DNA from: Nitrospira sp. | GTDB taxonomy: Bacteria > Nitrospirota > Nitrospiria > Nitrospirales > Nitrospiraceae | DNA length: 47,664 nt | NCBI GenBank assembly: GCA_023248215.1 | Contig: JAHFEW010000027.1 | Coordinates: 1-47,664, forward strand | Reading direction: 5' to 3' | Notes under the pieces: generated by a model | The model's input: the letters and a program-made list of their open reading frames with translations, nothing else | Told to the model about the DNA's origin: nothing | Databases searched by the model: none | In this document: in pieces, positions 24,391 through 33,156 of the stretch | Layout: every line of letters begins with the position of its first letter | How positions within the stretch are numbered: the stretch's first letter is position 1 | Translations under genes and position numbers: made by a program

Positions 24391-25070
24391 CGGGCGTCAT
24401 CCTCGTGACATCCTGTGCCGGTCTGCTGCTCATGTGGAGTGTGGGGATAGCCGCTGCTGAATCGAGCCACATGACAAGGGACAAGGCGTTACTCGCGGCG
24501 GCAGAGCGAAACGATGTCGCGGCCGCACTGCAGCTGCTGAAAGAAGGAGCCGGCGTTCAGGCTCGCGATGCGCAGGGCCGCACGGCCTTGATGGCCGCGA
24601 CCTATGGGAATCATGTCGAGGTGGCGGCGCTGTTGATTCAAGCCGGCGCCGACGTCAATGCGCAGGATGCCATGCACAATAGCCCTTTGCTGTTGGCTGG
24701 GGCGAGCGGTTATCTGGAGATCCTCAGGTTGACGCTCCAAGCCAATCCCGATTTCACGCGATATAACCGCTACGGAGGCACGGCCTTGATTCCTGCCTGC
24801 GAACGGGGGCATGTGGAGGTGGTGAAAGAATTGCTGAAGACCACGATCGACGTGAACCACGTAAATCGGTTGGGATGGACGGCGCTGCTGGAAGCCATCA
24901 TTCTGAGCGATGGGGGCGCGAAGCATCAGGACATCGTCAGATTGCTGACTGCTGCAGGGGCAGACGTCCATCTTGCCGATGCCGATGGCATGACTCCCCT
25001 GCGACATGCGAGGCAGAAAGGTTACACAGCCATGGCCGACATCCTCCTGTCGGCGGGAGCCCGTGAATAG
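24387..25070 (+). CDS. Exported ankyrin-repeat protein
   Basis: A 227-residue protein with a Sec signal peptide (cleavage near residue 24, GIAAA-ES) followed by five to six ankyrin repeats of about 33 residues (DAQGRTALMAATYGNHVEVAALLIQAGADVN is the clearest, in two pieces here). Periplasmic ankyrin proteins in other bacteria are associated with catalase or peroxidase function. It starts in an ATGA overlap with the ferredoxin-MBL gene and converges on uraH. Confidence 0.9.
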   Translation: MTGVILVTSCAGLLLMWSVGIAAAESSHMTRDKALLAAAERNDVAAALQLLKEGAGVQARDAQGRTALMAATYGNHVEVAALLIQAGADVNAQDAMHNSPLLLAGASGYLEILRLTLQANPDFTRYNRYGGTALIPACERGHVEVVKELLKTTIDVNHVNRLGWTALLEAIILSDGGAKHQDIVRLLTAAGADVHLADADGMTPLRHARQKGYTAMADILLSAGARE

Positions 25071-25098
25071 CGCGGAGCGCCGAGCCACGATCCATCCG

Positions 25099-25452
25099 TC
25101 AACTGCCTCGATAGGTGCTGTAGCCGAAGGGACTCAAGAGCAGCGGAATATGGTACGGCTGTGCGACGTCGCGCAGGGTGAAGATCACGACCACTTCTGG
25201 GTAGAAGCTCGCCACATTCTCTGAACGAAAATAGGTCGACACCTCGAACGTAAGACGATAGACCCCAGCCTGAAGGCGCAGGGCTGTGGGGTACAAATCC
25301 TCGCTGCGACCATCCGCGTCAGTCTGGCTCCTGCCAACCATTCTCCAGCTTCCTGCTAATCCTTGCCCTTCCAACGTGACTGGAATGCCCGTTGCCGGTC
25401 GGCCTTGGGAAATATCAAGCACATGGGTGCTGATTCTGCTTGAGCCAGCCAT
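25099..25452 (-). CDS. uraH: 5-hydroxyisourate hydrolase (transthyretin-like)
   Basis: A 117-residue HIUase, which hydrolyses 5-hydroxyisourate in urate breakdown. The N-terminal ISTHVLDISQGRPATGI with the catalytic histidine and the C-terminal YRGS tetrad are intact; the PYHIPLLLSPFGYSTYRGS end is exact for the family. No urate oxidase or OHCU decarboxylase is in the window. It lies 26 bases behind oxyR on the same strand, so it is probably co-transcribed with that regulator. Confidence 0.93.
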   Translation of the reverse strand: MAGSSRISTHVLDISQGRPATGIPVTLEGQGLAGSWRMVGRSQTDADGRSEDLYPTALRLQAGVYRLTFEVSTYFRSENVASFYPEVVVIFTLRDVAQPYHIPLLLSPFGYSTYRGS

Positions 25453-25478
25453 AGGCTATTGCTTTGCAAAGAGAGATG

Positions 25479-26393
25479 TTAATGAGCCGGAGCGATCGCC
25501 ACCAGTCCGGGAATGTTCAGCGCGCCCACTGCTTCTTGAATCACCGCGATAACCGCCGGTCTCGCGAACCCCTTGCGCCATGCGAGCGCAATACGCCGTT
25601 CCGGCACCGGTTTCGTGAACTCCAGGACTGCGAGCCGTTTGTTCTGATGTTTGGCAGTGACCGCACTGGAGGGCATGACCGTGATGCCGAGTCCTGACGC
25701 CACCATCTGACGGATCGTCTCCAGCGAATTGCCCTGTAGGCTCTCCGTGTCCGAGCGGCTGAGTTCCGGACAGCTCTCCAGGACTTGCTGCCGGAAACAA
25801 TGCCCGGCATGGGGTAAGAGCACTCGTTCGCTCGTCAGCAGCGCGGCATCGATCTTGGTCTTTTTGGCCAACCGATGGTCGGATGGAACCACGGCCTTGA
25901 ACGGTTCGTCATACAGGGCTTGCGTGAGAATCCCCGGTTCCTCGAATGGCAGCGCGATCATGATCACGTCCAGCTTCCCGCTCTTGAGCATCGCCGTCAG
26001 GTTGACCGTCAAATTTTCCTCGATTTCAAGCGGCATGCCGGGGGCTCGTTTGTGAAGGAGCGGGATGAGGTCCGGCAGGAGGTACGGTCCCACTGTCGCG
26101 ATGACACCGAACCGCAATGCCCCCACGAGCTGGTTCTTCCCCTGCGCCGCCAACAGTTTGATCTGATCAGCCTCTTCCAGCACGCGTTGGGCCTGATGGA
26201 CGATCTGCTCGCCCAGAGGCGTGAGCGCGACGTGATTCTTCCGCCGCTCGAAAATCGCCACTCCTAATTCGTCCTCCAGTTTCTTGATCGCCAGACTGAG
26301 GGCCGGCTGGGTGACGAACACCCGATCCGCCGCACGCCCGAAGTGGTGCTCCTGCGCCACGGCGACAATGTACTGAAGTTCCGTCAGGGTCAA
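25479..26393 (-). CDS. oxyR: LysR-family hydrogen peroxide sensor OxyR
   Basis: A 304-residue LysR regulator. The N-terminal helix-turn-helix spans residues 1-60 (AADRVFVTQPALSLAIKKLEDELG). The peroxide-sensing cysteines sit at residues 199 and 208 (GHCFRQQVLESC), the same positions as in E. coli OxyR. The start is TTG 26393: the protein aligns from there, and GGAGG lies ten bases ahead; a nearby ATG is out of frame. It diverges from the di-haem cytochrome c peroxidase gene, its probable target, and is followed by uraH. Confidence 0.93.
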   Translation of the reverse strand: MTLTELQYIVAVAQEHHFGRAADRVFVTQPALSLAIKKLEDELGVAIFERRKNHVALTPLGEQIVHQAQRVLEEADQIKLLAAQGKNQLVGALRFGVIATVGPYLLPDLIPLLHKRAPGMPLEIEENLTVNLTAMLKSGKLDVIMIALPFEEPGILTQALYDEPFKAVVPSDHRLAKKTKIDAALLTSERVLLPHAGHCFRQQVLESCPELSRSDTESLQGNSLETIRQMVASGLGITVMPSSAVTAKHQNKRLAVLEFTKPVPERRIALAWRKGFARPAVIAVIQEAVGALNIPGLVAIAPAH

Positions 26394-26410
26394 GAGCGCT
26401 CATCCTCCAC

Positions 26411-26456
26411 GATAAGGTAGGCTAATCGTTTGGTTATAGACTATCAATTAGACTGA
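26411..26456. promoter_or_regulatory. A+T-rich divergent control region with candidate OxyR sites
   Basis: In this otherwise G+C-rich interval three related elements occur: TAGGCTA (26418), TAGACTA (26437) and TAGACTG (26449). The middle one forms a small palindrome, ATAGACTAT (26436-26444). OxyR recognises ATAG-type half sites, but the spacing here does not match the E. coli consensus, so this is only a candidate. Confidence 0.4.
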
Positions 26457-26586
26457 TGGAGCGGCAACCGGTATTTTGACGGTCATGGAAATCAAATGTG
26501 CTGGGCGAATGGGCGCACACAATCTACTGGAACAGGCGATCAACAATGGACGGGTTCGAGAGATGACACCGGAAAAGGAGGCGGTC

Positions 26587-27663
26587 ATGAGAGCCGGAAG
26601 AATGACCTGGATGAGAATCGGATCCGCGTGTCTTGTGGTGGGGGCTATCGCCATGCTGCAGGTGGCCGGTGTGATGGGAGGTCAGACGGCCCAGACCGGG
26701 AAGGAGGCGATCCTTGTGCAGGCAGTCCCGCTCGGATTGGAAGACCCAACCAGTTCCATTCCGGCGGACAATCCGCAGACCGCTCAGAAGATCGAGTTAG
26801 GCCGCTTGCTGTTCTTCGACAAGCGCCTGTCGAAGAACGACACCATTGCCTGCGCCAGTTGCCACTTGCCGGAGAAGGGGTTCACCGACGGGAAGGCCGT
26901 CTCGACGGGGATCAATCAGCTCAAAGGTGGACGCAGCGCACCAGCCTCGATCAACCGCCTGTACAGCAAAGGTCAATTTTGGGATGGGCGGGCCGAGACG
27001 CTCGAAGAACAATCCGTCGGGCCGTTTGTCAGCCCGGTCGAACATGGCTTTATGAACCATGACGAAATGGTCGCCAAGATGAAGAGGATTGCCGGTTACC
27101 GGAAGCTCTTCCAGGAGGTCTTCGTCCGGGACATCGTCATCGAAGACGTGGGCAAGGCCATCGCGAGCTTCCAGCGAACGATTTTGTCCGGCAACAGCCC
27201 GGCGGATCGGTTTGATTTCGGCGGTGACGAGCAGGCGCTGACCGCTTCCGCACAGCGGGGCCTTGAACTGTTCCGGGGTAAAGCACGCTGCACGCGATGC
27301 CACTCGGGGTTCAACTTCTCCGACGAGAAGTTCCACAATCTCGGCATCGGATGGGACACCAATACGGTCGATTTGGGCCGGTATATGGTGACGAAGAATC
27401 CGGAAGACGTCGGCGCGGTCAAGACGCCGACGTTGCGGGAAATTGCGCACACGGCGCCCTACATGCACGACGGGCGATTCAAGACGCTGGAGGAAGTGGT
27501 CAATTTCTACAATGAGGGCGGTATCAAGAACCCGCATCAGGATCACACCATCATTCCGCTGGAACTGACTGCGGAGGAGAAGAATGATCTTGTGGCCCTG
27601 CTCCGCTCACTGAACGGCGAAGGCTGGCAGCACGTCAAAGCGCCGACCGCGTTTCCGAAGTAA
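26587..27663 (+). CDS. Di-haem cytochrome c peroxidase
   Basis: A 358-residue periplasmic CcpA/MauG-family enzyme that reduces hydrogen peroxide with electrons from a small cytochrome. A signal or anchor helix covers residues 10-32; haem sites are CASCH (89-93) and CTRCH (235-239). The conserved TPTLREIAHTAPYMHDGRF and LGRLLFFDKRLSKN motifs are present. ATG 26587 has AAGGAGG ahead; the upstream 37 in-frame residues are not family-like. Its position divergent from oxyR predicts peroxide induction. Confidence 0.93.
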   Translation: MRAGRMTWMRIGSACLVVGAIAMLQVAGVMGGQTAQTGKEAILVQAVPLGLEDPTSSIPADNPQTAQKIELGRLLFFDKRLSKNDTIACASCHLPEKGFTDGKAVSTGINQLKGGRSAPASINRLYSKGQFWDGRAETLEEQSVGPFVSPVEHGFMNHDEMVAKMKRIAGYRKLFQEVFVRDIVIEDVGKAIASFQRTILSGNSPADRFDFGGDEQALTASAQRGLELFRGKARCTRCHSGFNFSDEKFHNLGIGWDTNTVDLGRYMVTKNPEDVGAVKTPTLREIAHTAPYMHDGRFKTLEEVVNFYNEGGIKNPHQDHTIIPLELTAEEKNDLVALLRSLNGEGWQHVKAPTAFPK

Positions 27664-27812
27664 CGGTCGGCATCCGACCGATGGGAGACCTGAAGTATCA
27701 CCCCAGCTCTTTTCGTCGTCGTTGTTCTGTGCCACCGCGTATTGCATAACATCTGTGGGTGACTTGCAAATCATCGCTGCATCCGGTTAACAGAGAGGAG
27801 GGAGGGAACTGG

Positions 27813-29441
27813 ATGCGCATAACTGCGGTCTACGACTGGATCGATCGCAATATTCTTGAACTCGCGCGCGAGTTCCGGCTTTCCTATCTGCCGCCGCTCA
27901 TGGTCTACATGGCCGCCGGAATCTCAGGCCTCACCGGCATCGTGGGCACCTTCTTCGTCAAAGACTATCTGGGCCTGTCCGCGGCCTTCCTCGCGGCGCT
28001 GGGGTTCTGGGCCGGCATTCCCTGGGCGCTCAAGATGCCGTTCGGTCATCTCGTCGATCTGCTGTGGCGCTGGAAAAGCCTGCTCGTGTATTTCGGCGCC
28101 GGGGTGATTGCCGTCAGTCTGCTGATCATGGTCGGCCTGATCGGCCATCGCGAGGCGATGACAGCCATGATGCCGGCCGAGGTCTGGTACGTCCTGAGTG
28201 TCTTGCTCGCGCCGATCGGCTATGTGATCCAGGACACGGTGGCTGATGCCATGACCGTCGAGGCAGTACCCAGGATAGACGAACAGGGCCTGCCCTTCGA
28301 TGCAGCCAGACTCAAGCTCATGCATACGACCATGCAGACGTTGGGGCGGGTGGCCATCATCAGCGGCGGTATTTTGGTCGCGATGATTAACCTCTATCTG
28401 TTCACCGGTGTGGAGAATCTGCCGAAAGCGAAGATCGCCGAGATTTACCAGCAGGTCTATCTGATGGCGCTCGTGATCCCTGCCGTCTCGGTCCTCGGCG
28501 TAATGGCCGCGTCAATCCTTCGAGTTCGCGAGAGGCGCCGGCTCCTGCGTCAGGGCATGACGGCCGCGCAAGTTGCAGCGCTGATGGACCGGCCGAACGA
28601 AACGACCAGGCCCAATTGGTGGATTCTGGGGGGCAGTCTGGCATTCGTGCTCTTTACCCTGACGGTTGGATTCGGAGACTTTCCCTACAACGAAGAAATC
28701 GTCTTTGCCGGCTCAATGGGGATCGTGTCGTTTCTCATTTTGCGGCTGACGCGCGAGCTGGCGCCCGATGCGAAACATGTCCTGCTGGGCACGGCGCTCG
28801 TCATCTTTGCCTTCCGTGCCATACCAGGTCCCGGCGATGGTGCCACCTGGTGGATGATCGACAAACTTGGGTTCGATCAGCAGTTTCTGTCGGTGCTGTC
28901 GCTCATCGGCAGCGCGCTGACCCTCGTCGGCATGTTTCTGTTTCGCCGGTTCATGGCTGAACGGTCCATCGCCTATGTGGTGGGCTTCCTCACGGTGGCA
29001 GCGTTTGTGTTGGGGCTTCCCATCGTCAGCATGTATTATGGGCTCCATCAGTGGACGGCGGCGCTGACCGGCGGAGTGATCGATGCGCGCTTTATCGCAC
29101 TGGTGAATACGGCGCTGGAGTCCCCGTTGGGCCAAATCTCCATGATCCCCATGCTGGCCTGGATCGCCAATTCCGCACCGGCGAATCTGAAGGCGACCTA
29201 TTTTGCCGTGATGGCCTCCTTTACTAACCTCGCACTGTCGCTGAGCCAACTCGGCACGAAGTATCTCAATCAGCTTTTCGTTGTCACACGGGAAGTTCGT
29301 GATCCGGGAACCAATGCGCTTCACACGCCAGAAGATTATAGCCAGCTTGGGATGCTGCTTCTCGTGCAGATTCTCCTTGGCCTTGTGCTCCCCTTCGCTG
29401 CTATCTTGTTTGCCAGGTTGACGCGCTTTCGGAGTGCCTGA
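27813..29441 (+). CDS. BT1/folate-biopterin-like major facilitator transporter
   Basis: A 542-residue polytopic membrane protein with about twelve hydrophobic helices. IPWALKMPFGHLVDLLWRWKS between early helices and VIQDTVADAMTVEAVP resemble the FBT (BT1) branch of the major facilitator superfamily. Substrate is unknown; folate, pterin or another anion are possible. ATG 27813 is preceded by GAGGAGGGAGGG. The DedA-rhodanese gene follows after 21 bases and is probably co-transcribed. Confidence 0.7.
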   Translation: MRITAVYDWIDRNILELAREFRLSYLPPLMVYMAAGISGLTGIVGTFFVKDYLGLSAAFLAALGFWAGIPWALKMPFGHLVDLLWRWKSLLVYFGAGVIAVSLLIMVGLIGHREAMTAMMPAEVWYVLSVLLAPIGYVIQDTVADAMTVEAVPRIDEQGLPFDAARLKLMHTTMQTLGRVAIISGGILVAMINLYLFTGVENLPKAKIAEIYQQVYLMALVIPAVSVLGVMAASILRVRERRRLLRQGMTAAQVAALMDRPNETTRPNWWILGGSLAFVLFTLTVGFGDFPYNEEIVFAGSMGIVSFLILRLTRELAPDAKHVLLGTALVIFAFRAIPGPGDGATWWMIDKLGFDQQFLSVLSLIGSALTLVGMFLFRRFMAERSIAYVVGFLTVAAFVLGLPIVSMYYGLHQWTAALTGGVIDARFIALVNTALESPLGQISMIPMLAWIANSAPANLKATYFAVMASFTNLALSLSQLGTKYLNQLFVVTREVRDPGTNALHTPEDYSQLGMLLLVQILLGLVLPFAAILFARLTRFRSA

Positions 29442-29462
29442 GGCCATGGGAAGAATTCCACA

Positions 29463-30410
29463 ATGAATGCCTTACAATTCCTCGCGGACCATGGTGCGAC
29501 GGTGCTCTTCTGGGTGATTTTCGTCGAGCAGATCGGCCTGCCTATTCCAGCCATACCCCTCCTCATCGCGGCTGGTGCGCTCGTCGGAGCCGGCAAGATG
29601 ACGGTCGCCACAGCGCTGCTCGTTCCGGTTGCGGCCTCGCTTCCGCCGGACCTCGCCTGGTACTACCTCGGTCGTATCAAGGGCGGGAAGGTGCTGGGGT
29701 TTCTTTGTCGTCTGTCCCTTGAGCCGGATTCGTGTGTCAGAGACACGGAGAATGTGTTCCATAGAAACGGACCGCGGGCCCTGCTACTCGCGAAATTCAT
29801 TCCCGGTTTCAGCACGGTGGCTCCGCCTCTCGCCGGTATTGTCGGCATGAGCGCCGCGACGTTTATTCTGTACGATGTGGGGGGCACCCTTATCTGGGCG
29901 GGCGTGAGCGCCGGAGTTGGGGCGCTGTTCAGCAATCAACTGGAGCATCTGGTCGGACTGTTCGATCAGGCCCGTGGGTTGGTGCTCACGATTCTGCTTA
30001 CCGCGGTGGGGGGATTCATCGGGTATAAGTACTATCATCGGCAGAAGTTCTTGCGGCACCTGCGGATGGCTAAGATTTCCGTGGAGGAACTCAAGCGACG
30101 TTTGGACGACGGAGATGCCATCAGCGTGGTCGATGTTCGGCATCCGCTCGCCCTGGAACTCGATCCGGAGACTATTCCAGGCGCCATCAACTTCACGATG
30201 GAGGAGATTGAGCATCGCCATCACGAAATCCCGCGGGACCGAGACATCGTGCTGTACTGCACCTGCCCGAACGAAGTGTCGAGTGCCCGGACGGCGTTCT
30301 TGTTGAAAAAGAAAGGCATCCATCGAGTGCGTCCGCTCGAAGGCGGGCTTGATGCTTGGCGCGAACGAAAGTTTCCGGTGGAGCGACGTTCTTCTAACCC
30401 TACCGTTTAG
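29463..30410 (+). CDS. DedA-family membrane protein fused to rhodanese domain
   Basis: A 315-residue two-part protein. Residues 1-190 are a DedA/SNARE-associated (VTT) domain with FWVIFVEQIGLPIPAIPLLIAAGAL, the conserved KFIPGFSTVAPPLAG loop and several membrane helices. From about residue 205 a rhodanese domain follows (VVDVRHP, then YCTCPNEVSSARTAFLL with the active cysteine, GGLDAWRERKFPVE). DedA proteins move undecaprenyl phosphate or phospholipids, or affect proton-motive force; the rhodanese may link this to sulfur or redox state. A truncated relative of the rhodanese part is at 33157-33423. Confidence 0.92.
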   Translation: MNALQFLADHGATVLFWVIFVEQIGLPIPAIPLLIAAGALVGAGKMTVATALLVPVAASLPPDLAWYYLGRIKGGKVLGFLCRLSLEPDSCVRDTENVFHRNGPRALLLAKFIPGFSTVAPPLAGIVGMSAATFILYDVGGTLIWAGVSAGVGALFSNQLEHLVGLFDQARGLVLTILLTAVGGFIGYKYYHRQKFLRHLRMAKISVEELKRRLDDGDAISVVDVRHPLALELDPETIPGAINFTMEEIEHRHHEIPRDRDIVLYCTCPNEVSSARTAFLLKKKGIHRVRPLEGGLDAWRERKFPVERRSSNPTV

Positions 30411-30465
30411 TCTGACAGGATGCGACCCGCTGTCTCCGGCCGGCCGCCGATCGGGCGAGGAAGAA

Positions 30466-31374
30466 CTAAAAGCCTAATTCTTTTTCCAGCTTGTCCTGGT
30501 CTTTCTTGAAACTCTTCTTGCGGGCCTCTTCCGCTTGCTGAGCCTGGGCCTCGTGTTGCGTGATGGTCGCGGACGCCTTCTCACTGTCACCGGCGATGTT
30601 GTAGTAGCCTGCGGCACGTGCACCTTCGCCCTTGCTCGCCGCGCGTTCCGCCAGCGTCCTGGCTTTGTCACGCACCTTCTTCTCTTTGTCGGGCTTCTCG
30701 GCGAAGCGATAGTAGGTCAGCGCCTTCTCAAGAAAACTTCGTCCGTCCTCCATCGCCGCGCTGTCACCGCGCTTCTCGGCCCGCTCGCGCACGCGCCCCT
30801 CCCCGGCCTTCGCCTGGCGCGCCCAATTCATGGCGAGGTCGAGCGATGGCATCGAGTCCTTGGTGGCCGATGCGAACTGCCTGTCTTCCGCCGCGAGGGC
30901 CTTCTCCACATTCTTCAGGGCGTGCGCCCGCATGGCTTGTTCCTGTGCGCTGTCTTGCTGGCGTGCGAAATACTCGATGGCGTTCGCGACCGTGTTGAGG
31001 TCATCCGGCTTGGCCTCCACCAACTTGCGCTGCATCCGGCCTGCATCCGCGATGCTGTGCGCGCGCTCGTACCAGTCGAATGCCTCTGGGAATCGGCTTT
31101 TCTTTTCCTCTTCGCCGGCAAGGGTCTTCGCCAGGCGCTTCTTGAGGGTGTCCCATGCAGGGTAGTTGGCGAGACATTCGCTGTTCACTTTCTCAGCCGC
31201 GCTGTACGCGTCGCGTGCGCGGCCTCCCCGTTCAAGCTCTTCCGCCTGTTTGAACTGCTCGTTCGCCCTGTTCTTGTCTGCCTTGTCGGGACAGAGATCA
31301 TCGGCCCAGGCGCCCGGCGCCAATGCGGAAAGAGCGAACAGCACCATGCAGCCTACTCTGCGCGCTTGTGCCAT
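30466..31374 (-). CDS. Exported helical (TPR-like) protein of unknown function
   Basis: A 302-residue protein with a Sec signal peptide (GAWA-DD cleavage near residue 24) and an almost wholly alpha-helical, highly charged mature part with TPR-like pairs (NEQFKQAEELERGGRARDAY, FPEAFDWYERAHSIADAGRM). The C-terminal 40 residues form a coiled coil. I do not recognise a family. AGGAG precedes the ATG. It lies 13 bases behind the DUF4412-type gene, so the two probably share an operon and act together in the periplasm. Confidence 0.8.
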   Translation of the reverse strand: MAQARRVGCMVLFALSALAPGAWADDLCPDKADKNRANEQFKQAEELERGGRARDAYSAAEKVNSECLANYPAWDTLKKRLAKTLAGEEEKKSRFPEAFDWYERAHSIADAGRMQRKLVEAKPDDLNTVANAIEYFARQQDSAQEQAMRAHALKNVEKALAAEDRQFASATKDSMPSLDLAMNWARQAKAGEGRVRERAEKRGDSAAMEDGRSFLEKALTYYRFAEKPDKEKKVRDKARTLAERAASKGEGARAAGYYNIAGDSEKASATITQHEAQAQQAEEARKKSFKKDQDKLEKELGF

Positions 31375-31387
31375 AGAGGTCTCCTGC

Positions 31388-32005
31388 TCACTTCATCATG
31401 TTCATGATCGAGCCCATATCCATGCCGGGCATGGTTTCGTATCCGGGAGGGATCTCGAACAGCGCCGGGTCCTGTTTGCCGATTTTGAGATTGGACAATT
31501 CAATCTTGAACCGCTCCTTGTTGCCCTGTTCGACCGACAGCGCGTCCAACTTGACCAAGATGCCTTCTTTGGTGGTCCACATAAAGCCGCCGAACTTGCT
31601 ACCGTCCGAATGTGTCATGATCATCTTGCTCTTGTTGACGCTGAGCCCATTGAGCGTTTCCGGGCCGACAACGGTCTGCTCGATGGTGTAGGCCGACAGG
31701 TCGTCTTTGTTTGACGGCTGGGCACCCTGCTTCATTTCCATGTACATCTTTTCTTCCGGCATGAGCGTCCACATCACCTTCTTGTCATGGCGCGTGATCG
31801 TGACCATGGCCATTCCCTCCTGTGTCATGTCGCGCCGTTCCTTCGTGGGCGTGGAATAGACGCGGCTCTTCATCGCGCCTTCCGCATGTTCAATGACGGA
31901 GTCGGCAGAGTATTCGACGGTCGGTCGATCTGCTGCCGCCGATGTTCCGGCAAGCGGCATCAGGGTGGCGAGGAAGAAGACGGACGTCAGTAGATGGTGT
32001 CTCAT
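31388..32005 (-). CDS. Exported DUF4412-type protein
   Basis: A 205-residue protein with a Sec signal peptide (AGTSAAA-DR near residue 24). The mature domain is strand-rich and methionine-rich (MWTLMPEEKMYMEMKQG, GFMWTTKEGILVKLDAL, and a PPGYETMPGMDMGSIMNMM tail). The pattern resembles DUF4412 and LolA/outer-membrane-lipoprotein-carrier-like folds. AAGGAGA precedes the chosen ATG 32005; 27 upstream in-frame codons are excluded. Relatives are at 44447 and 45361. The methionine-rich tail could bind Cu(I), but that is a guess. Confidence 0.8.
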   Translation of the reverse strand: MRHHLLTSVFFLATLMPLAGTSAAADRPTVEYSADSVIEHAEGAMKSRVYSTPTKERRDMTQEGMAMVTITRHDKKVMWTLMPEEKMYMEMKQGAQPSNKDDLSAYTIEQTVVGPETLNGLSVNKSKMIMTHSDGSKFGGFMWTTKEGILVKLDALSVEQGNKERFKIELSNLKIGKQDPALFEIPPGYETMPGMDMGSIMNMMK

Positions 32006-32457
32006 GATGGGTCTCTCCTTGGTCTGAAACAGTGGGATGATGTGCCGGTACGATTCGTCGGTCTGGCCCGTATCTCGCGGGGCCATGGTCTGTGTCTCGA
32101 TATGTATGGGCCATGCAGTTTCAGGCGCGTGGAGTGGAGCTGGTCTGCAGTCTGCTCAAGAAGTTACCCGACGGATAGGTATGCTGTTGTCCGGTGGAAG
32201 GAAACTCTAGCAAGGATCATCCGATCGGTCAAATAGGGACGGAACTCACGCAGGGTCCGCGTATCGCAGGGCAGGTTCTGGCGGCGGCTCCATAGCCTGG
32301 ACGGAGAGTATTCCGGTCTGGCGCCCTCTTGCTTCGTTCCGATCGAAGTGGGAAAACTTTCTGCAGCGCGCCTTCGGTGGCCGCTCAACCGCTGTCGATC
32401 CCTGTGGTGATGATTCGCAGTGCCGGGAGGAGCTTCCTCCGCGAAAGGAGTCCATGG
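32006..32457. other. Divergent intergenic region, no gene recognised
   Basis: About 450 bases between two outward-facing exported-protein genes. Overlapping open frames exist but have no motifs or Shine-Dalgarno, apart from the AAAGGAG serving the gene at 32458. It must hold promoters for both sides; none is clear by eye. Confidence 0.4.
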
Positions 32458-32730
32458 ATGAAACTGATCGTGATCGTCTCGATAGCCGCGATGGTACTCT
32501 TGTTCGAAGCAGGCGGTTCGACCGTAGGCGCGGTCTCTGGTGCTGTCATCGGTGCCGGTGATCGGCCAGAGATTATGTGCACCCGGGCATGGCTTGTGAA
32601 AAGCGCCTCCCGTGCGAAGGTCAGCATAGCGAAGTACAAGGTCGTGGGTGTGTTTCAGAGGGACAAGCAATTTATCGGGGGTTCCGCTATCGCCAATGTG
32701 ACGAAACAAGTCGAATTCGAATTCAGCTGA
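32458..32730 (+). CDS. Exported protein, upstream part of a gene split by in-frame TGA
   Basis: A 90-residue frame starting with a signal or anchor helix (MKLIVIVSIAAMVLLFEAGGS) and a glycine-rich TVGAVSGAVIGAG segment, then strand-forming sequence to VTKQVEFEFS. AAAGGAG precedes the ATG. The same frame continues past the TGA at 32728-32730 for another 121 codons of normal-looking coding sequence, so the intact gene was probably about 212 codons. Family is unknown. Either the stop is a nonsense mutation or it is read through. Confidence 0.6.
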   Translation: MKLIVIVSIAAMVLLFEAGGSTVGAVSGAVIGAGDRPEIMCTRAWLVKSASRAKVSIAKYKVVGVFQRDKQFIGGSAIANVTKQVEFEFS

Positions 32731-33096
32731 CCACTGGAAGAGGCGCCGCTGCCCAGAGTGCTTGCGAATATTCCAACCAAGGTTGAGAGCTATCGTGATG
32801 GCTCGGGTGTCTGTCCGGCTCCGATCCTCAAGGGAACCTATGAGCATTTCGAGTTGAAGAGCATCATGGTGATCGGACCGATGTTCGGTCTGGTGGGCGA
32901 ACGGAGAACGCCGGATATGGACGAATATGTCGGCGGTGGCGGCTGCCTGGGCACGCATCCGGTTCAGGGGCAGGTTCGCGAGGAACAGCTGCTCGTGACA
33001 TTACCCCCGGAATTCTTTACGGGCCAAGCGCCCAAGGGCCAGGCCTTAAAACAGCAAGACCAGGGATGGACCTGGACCTTCACGCCCGTTCCGTGA
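32731..33096 (+). pseudogene. Downstream part of the TGA-split exported protein gene
   Basis: An in-frame continuation of the preceding frame (PLEEAPLPRVLANIP onwards) through SIMVIGPMFGLVGERRTP, YVGGGGCLGTHPVQG and WTWTFTPVP to TGA at 33096. The only internal start is a GTG at 32758 with no Shine-Dalgarno. Two cysteines (in GVCPAP and GGCLG) might pair in the periplasm. I treat it as the separated C-terminal half. Confidence 0.55.
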
Positions 33097-33156
33097 GATC
33101 CGAGGGAAAGCTTGGGTTACTCATCGACATCGTTTCTCGTCTGGTAGCTACTTGTC

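Noticed and set aside
32728-32790. Selenocysteine insertion at the in-frame TGA
   Set aside because: The stem after the TGA (CTGG with CCAG) is short and no convincing SECIS hairpin was found; a nonsense mutation is simpler. Kept only as something to test.
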